Source: Caccoplasma intestinavium (GTDB lineage Bacteria; Bacteroidota; Bacteroidia; Bacteroidales; UBA11471). From it: 17,556 nucleotides of DNA. Each line of letters opens with the position of its first letter. The stretch's first letter is position 1. The position numbers were made by a program, and so were the translations under genes. This document shows, one piece after another, positions 15,109 to 17,556 of this stretch. Where the stretch lies: the NCBI GenBank assembly GCA_018715885.1, contig DVKT01000026.1, positions 1 to 17,556 on the forward strand, read 5' to 3'. The notes under the pieces are model-generated. The model was not told the DNA's origin and did not search any database. It worked only from the letters and a program-made list of their open reading frames with translations.

Positions 15109-16116
15109 ATGAGAAAAATTATCATCAGTACAGGCCTTTTGATAGGGCTTGCAGGGGTGGGGTATGCCCAGAAAAAGACCGATTATATTCCTAAAATACA
15201 TGGTACGATAAGAGGAAAATACGAATATCAGTACGAAGAAAAAGAGGGACGGTTTGAGGTTCGTAACGCCCGGTTCAGTCTTGCGGGAAATGTCGCTCCT
15301 ATCGTTTCCTATAAAGCAGAAATCGATCTTTCTGATGAGGGGGCAATAAAAATGCTCGACGCTTATGCCCGTATAACGCCGCTCCCGACATTCGATATTA
15401 CAATCGGACAGATGCGTGTCCCTTTTACCATCGATGCTCATCGTTCTCCTCACCAGCAATATTTTGCCAACCGGTCGTTTATCGCCAAGCAAGTGGGGAA
15501 TGTGCGGGATGTCGGTGCGACATTGGCATATACATTACAGGTAGGAATTCCTATTCGGCTTGAAGCCGGTATTTTCAACGGGTCGGGGTTGACCGACCAA
15601 AAAGATTTCTGGACAAATCGCATCAATTATTCGGCCAAAGCACATCTGCAATTACCCAAAGGTTTTAATTTGGTGGGCAGTGTACAGAAGATTTCGCCCG
15701 AAAAAGTCGATATTCATATGTACGATATAGGCGCATATTATCAGTCCGGGCGGTGGCATGTCGAGGCAGAATTTTTGCGGAAACATTATGCGAATGGTAC
15801 ATTTTCAAATGTTGATGCGTTCAATGGATTTGTTTGCTACGACCAACCCCTGCCAAAAGTTTTTCAAAAAATATCGTTTCTCGGTCGATTCGATTGCATG
15901 AGTGATCATAGTAATGGGAAGGTCGGTGATAACGGATCATTGGTCGTAAACGATGCTGCACGTAAGCGTATTACCGTAGGAACGACTTTGAGCCTGGCAA
16001 AACCTTTCATTGCCGATTTGCGTATCAATTATGAAAATTATTTCTATAAGAAAGATGCCGTAGTGGCTGTTTCGGAAAAAGATAAAATCGTTATTGAACT
16101 CATGGTGCGCTTTTGA
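15109..16116 (+). CDS. Outer-membrane porin of the phosphate-selective O/P type
   Basis: The 335-residue protein has a signal peptide (1-20, ending GVGYA) and then alternating aromatic/polar beta-strand sequence. Family hallmarks are RNARFSLAGNVAPIVSYKAEIDLSD (52-76), ITIGQMRVPFTID (97-109), NRSFIAKQVGNVRDVGA (121-137) and GIFNGSGL (154-161). It ends in IVIELMVRF, the terminal Phe expected of an outer-membrane barrel. It matches the Porin_O_P group (OprO/OprP-like), though specificity for phosphate is a family-level assumption. Coming 23 bp after a phosphate transporter, with a terminator behind it, it is probably the outer-membrane port of the same uptake operon. Confidence 0.88.
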   Translation: MRKIIISTGLLIGLAGVGYAQKKTDYIPKIHGTIRGKYEYQYEEKEGRFEVRNARFSLAGNVAPIVSYKAEIDLSDEGAIKMLDAYARITPLPTFDITIGQMRVPFTIDAHRSPHQQYFANRSFIAKQVGNVRDVGATLAYTLQVGIPIRLEAGIFNGSGLTDQKDFWTNRINYSAKAHLQLPKGFNLVGSVQKISPEKVDIHMYDIGAYYQSGRWHVEAEFLRKHYANGTFSNVDAFNGFVCYDQPLPKVFQKISFLGRFDCMSDHSNGKVGDNGSLVVNDAARKRITVGTTLSLAKPFIADLRINYENYFYKKDAVVAVSEKDKIVIELMVRF

Positions 16117-16138
16117 GATGTCTTATAGGAGAAAAGGT

Positions 16139-16176
16139 AAAAACAGGCTGTTACAGAATCGCAACAGCCTGTTTTT
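16139..16176 (+). terminator. Intrinsic terminator after the porin gene
   Basis: A 14-bp perfect stem (16139-16152 with 16163-16176; core ACAGGCTGTT) encloses a 10-base loop and ends in T5 plus further T-rich bases. It lies 22 bases after the porin stop codon. Confidence 0.92.
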
Positions 16177-16194
16177 GTCTTTTGTGTACAATAA

Positions 16195-16226
16195 TTTGTG
16201 TTGTATGGGAAATTTATATATATTTG
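16195..16226 (+). promoter_or_regulatory. Complete Bacteroidetes promoter of the small acidic protein gene
   Basis: TTTG at 16195-16198, a 20-bp spacer, and TATATTTG at 16219-16226 give the ideal -33/-7 arrangement, the best in the window. The start point should be near 16232, with a leader of about 60 nt that holds a 7-codon open frame (16243-16266). Confidence 0.72.
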
Positions 16227-16295
16227 AGGATAAAAGAACAAAATGCAGCAAAAAGTGTTTTATTAAGTGATTTCTATTAATCTTGACTTTTGCGT

Positions 16296-16553
16296 ATGAA
16301 TTATTTTGATGTTGAAGAACTACTGGTCGATATTATCAAGAAGTATCCCGAAGTGGAGTCGGCCGAAGCCCAATTTCTTTCATTGTTAGAGGCTGATGAG
16401 GAGTTGAAAGAAAATTTCACCGAATGGTGTATGTCGAAAGGGTATAATGAGAGAAAGGCGTTTTTGATTTTTTATCAGGATTATATTTCTCGCGAAGATA
16501 CGATTTGGGACAGCATATTCCCGAATAAAGAAGAATATGACGGCTATAAATAG
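16296..16553 (+). CDS. Small acidic protein of unknown function (85 aa)
   Basis: I do not recognise this family. The ATG at 16296 is preferred over a TTG two codons upstream. The protein is helical-looking and strongly acidic, with Glu/Asp-rich stretches (VEELLVDIIKKYPEVESAEA, LEADEELKENFTEW) and an aromatic C-terminal half (FLIFYQDYI, TIWDSIF). It has no signal peptide or membrane segment and a single Cys (in EWCMSKGY). Codon use resembles its neighbours, and the well-formed promoter just upstream supports real expression as a single-gene unit. It may be a small regulatory or adaptor protein; its position after the phosphate operon says little, because a terminator separates them. Confidence 0.75.
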   Translation: MNYFDVEELLVDIIKKYPEVESAEAQFLSLLEADEELKENFTEWCMSKGYNERKAFLIFYQDYISREDTIWDSIFPNKEEYDGYK

Positions 16554-16589
16554 CCGAGTGATGTCATTTTATACCCTGAAAAGTTAAAT

Positions 16590-16658
16590 AGTGCAAATAT
16601 GTAGCATTTTATGCTCAAAAACTATGTTGTATAACATAAAATGCCCTATATTTGCACT
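16590..16658. repeat. 69-bp inverted repeat (24-bp arms) spanning a promoter
   Basis: Bases 16590-16613 (AGTGCAAATAT...GCATTTTATG) mirror 16635-16658, with 21 of 24 positions matching around a 21-base centre. The left arm also holds a small palindrome, AGCAT-TTT-ATGCT (16603-16615). The right arm contains the -7 element TATATTTG, and the left arm has a near copy (CATATTTG) facing the other way. It may be an operator, a divergent promoter, or a structured 3' end of the small-protein transcript; there is no T run for a terminator. Confidence 0.8.
16647..16654 (+). promoter_or_regulatory. -7 element driving a candidate small RNA
   Basis: TATATTTG at 16647-16654 fits TAnnTTTG. A partial -33 (GTTG, 16626-16629) is 17 bp upstream. 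Transcription would begin near 16661. Confidence 0.5.
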
Positions 16659-16660
16659 GT

Positions 16661-16725
16661 GTTTTTCATGGTATTAGATTTAAGGTTAACAGAGATTGGT
16701 TGTCGTGAGACAATCAATTTTTTTG
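16661..16725 (+). ncRNA. Candidate small RNA (about 65 nt)
   Basis: A promoter-like element ends at 16654 and an intrinsic terminator stands at 16695-16724, with no start codon and useful frame between them. The next gene is 500 bp further on, so an attenuator is less likely than a free small RNA. The 5' part (16661-16694) is AT-rich and mostly unstructured, as if for base pairing; the 3' part is the terminator hairpin. Its start is estimated, and I cannot name a family. Confidence 0.45.
16695..16724 (+). terminator. Intrinsic terminator of the candidate small RNA
   Basis: ATTGGTTGTC (16695-16704) pairs with GACAATCAAT (16709-16718), with one G-U pair, around the tetraloop GTGA. A run of seven T follows (16718-16724). 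Confidence 0.8.
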
Positions 16726-16795
16726 TTTATAGTCCATTGTTTCCGATGGGTCTGTAATAATCCGTTATGAGATTTTTAAAAGAGAAAATATCTAG

Positions 16796-16940
16796 GTATT
16801 GATATCCCGAACGCCATGAGTAAAATAAAGAATCTTTCTCTTATTTTTCATTAAGGAGAATAATTTTTCTCCGAATATGAGATCACTCGTATATGTTCGG
16901 AATAAAGGCATTGTTATTCTGACGACCGAAGGGAAGAATT
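16796..16940. repeat. Degenerate copies of the intergenic repeat elements
   Basis: ATCCCGAACGCCATGAG (about 16802-16818), CTCCGAATATGAG (about 16870-16882), its inverted partner TATATGTTCGGA (about 16890-16901) and ATTCTGACGACCGAAGGGAA (about 16916-16935) are diverged relatives of the elements at 5599-6038. The rest of 16726-17131 is AT-rich; I see no gene in it. Confidence 0.6.
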
Positions 16941-17131
16941 TGCCCTAATTCTCAAACAACCTATTTCTTATGATTCTTTTCTGAAAACTTTCCGATAATT
17001 GGCTCCTTTTTTGAATTTTATTATGCTGTTCAAAGTCGGAGTTGTTTTTGTTCATGGTTTTGTCGTATGCATCAATAAATCAAGGATTGCTCTCTTTTTT
17101 TATAAAAACGGTATAGTAGATATATTTTCCC

Positions 17132-17139
17132 TATATTTG
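17132..17139 (+). promoter_or_regulatory. -7 element of the dipeptidase gene
   Basis: TATATTTG at 17132-17139 fits TAnnTTTG and lies 84 bases before the ATG at 17224. No -33 TTTG is found at the usual distance. The leader contains a run of seven G (17159-17165). Confidence 0.5.
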
Positions 17140-17223
17140 TATAACCATTTAAGCAATTGGGGGGGATAATGTAAGAGCTTGGAATAAAAAATTGATTTAA
17201 AAAGCATTTAATGTGATTGACGT

Positions 17224-17556
17224 ATGAAAAGAATATTTGTTACCGTATCTTTATTATTTGTCGTTACGACCATTTATGCATGTACCAGCCTTTTGGCCGG
17301 TCGCAAGGCAACCGTCGACGGTTCTACTCTCATAACCTATGCGGCCGATTCGCATACCTTGTACGGTGCGCTTTCGTTTACTCCGGCTGCCGATCACCCC
17401 AAAGGCAGTAAGATAGAAATACGGGATTGCGATACGAATAAGCCGTTGGGAAAAATTCCGCAAGTCGAGCATACCTATAAAGTGGTAGGATTTATGAACG
17501 AACACCAACTTTCGATTACCGAGTCGACATTTGGCGGACGTCCCGAATTGATCGAT
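17224..17556 (+). CDS. Secreted C69-family dipeptidase, 3' partial
   Basis: An open frame runs from the ATG at 17224 to the window end, giving the first 111 residues. A signal peptide (1-19, ending TTIYA) leads straight into CTSLLAGRKATVDGS, the start of mature C69 dipeptidases (PepD-like Ntn hydrolases). In these, Cys20 becomes the N-terminal nucleophile after cleavage. The following text (ADSHTLYGALSF, GKIPQVEHTYKVVGFMNEHQLSITESTFGG) fits the family, whose full length is about 500-550 residues, so only the front is present. It would cleave dipeptides in the periplasm. No SD site is visible; the start is set by the signal peptide. Confidence 0.9.
   Translation, partial: MKRIFVTVSLLFVVTTIYACTSLLAGRKATVDGSTLITYAADSHTLYGALSFTPAADHPKGSKIEIRDCDTNKPLGKIPQVEHTYKVVGFMNEHQLSITESTFGGRPELID

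Noticed and set aside
16290..16295. TTG start two codons before the small acidic protein
   Set aside because: The ATG at 16296 is the simpler start, and no RBS favours the TTG.
17159..17165. Seven-G run in the dipeptidase leader as a phase-variation switch
   Set aside because: Too short, and outside the -33/-7 spacer and the coding frame, so slippage would have little obvious effect.
17217..17411. 64-residue + strand frame at the window end
   Set aside because: Overlaps the C69 dipeptidase start in another frame; the true frame from 17224 has a signal peptide and the family's catalytic Cys motif.

Overview
The window looks like a chromosomal segment of a gut-type Bacteroidales bacterium. 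Several signals agree: many promoters fit the Bacteroidetes -7 element TAnnTTTG, genes rarely have a Shine-Dalgarno site, secreted proteins end in short sorting-like tails, and there is a sensor regulator of the propeller/Y_Y_Y type. An Ntn-hydrolase dipeptidase of the C69 type and dispersed 'CATTCCGA...GAGGAATC' intergenic repeats point the same way. A Barnesiella/Coprobacter-like relative is plausible, but the genus cannot be fixed from this sequence. No rRNA, tRNA, CRISPR array, transposase or prophage gene was seen.

Layout. (1) 1-1226: the nearly complete end of a nucleotidyltransferase/GHMP-kinase fusion, closed by a perfect 21-bp hairpin. (2) 1227-8825: a small pectin-type locus. A secreted PL1 pectate lyase and a secreted 708-residue beta-helix-like protein run on the + strand and converge with a membrane-anchored propeller-AraC regulator on the - strand. 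Between them lies a 219-bp tandem duplication of intergenic repeat elements. A cluster of TCCACAT motifs stands just upstream of the lyase promoter and is a candidate operator. No SusC/SusD pair is present. (3) 8919-12685: a four-gene - strand operon, reading DUF2148 ferredoxin-like protein, agmatine deiminase, N-carbamoylputrescine amidase and flavodiiron protein. It joins putrescine synthesis to O2/NO detoxification. (4) 12815-16176: a divergent + strand pair, a PiT phosphate transporter with a PhoU-like tail followed by a phosphate-selective-porin-type outer-membrane protein. Together they would carry phosphate across both membranes. (5) 16195-17223: a small acidic protein gene with the best-formed promoter of the window. 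It is followed by a gene-poor stretch holding a 69-bp inverted repeat, a promoter and, about 40 bp further on, an intrinsic terminator: a candidate small RNA of about 65 nt. Degenerate repeat elements follow. (6) 17224-17556: the start of a secreted C69 dipeptidase, cut by the window end.

The most interesting items are the kinase-less transmembrane AraC sensor beside a SusCD-less pectin locus, its candidate operator, the candidate small RNA inside an inverted repeat, and the operon that mixes polyamine synthesis with a flavodiiron protein. All functions are read from sequence motifs and recalled family knowledge; no database search was run.
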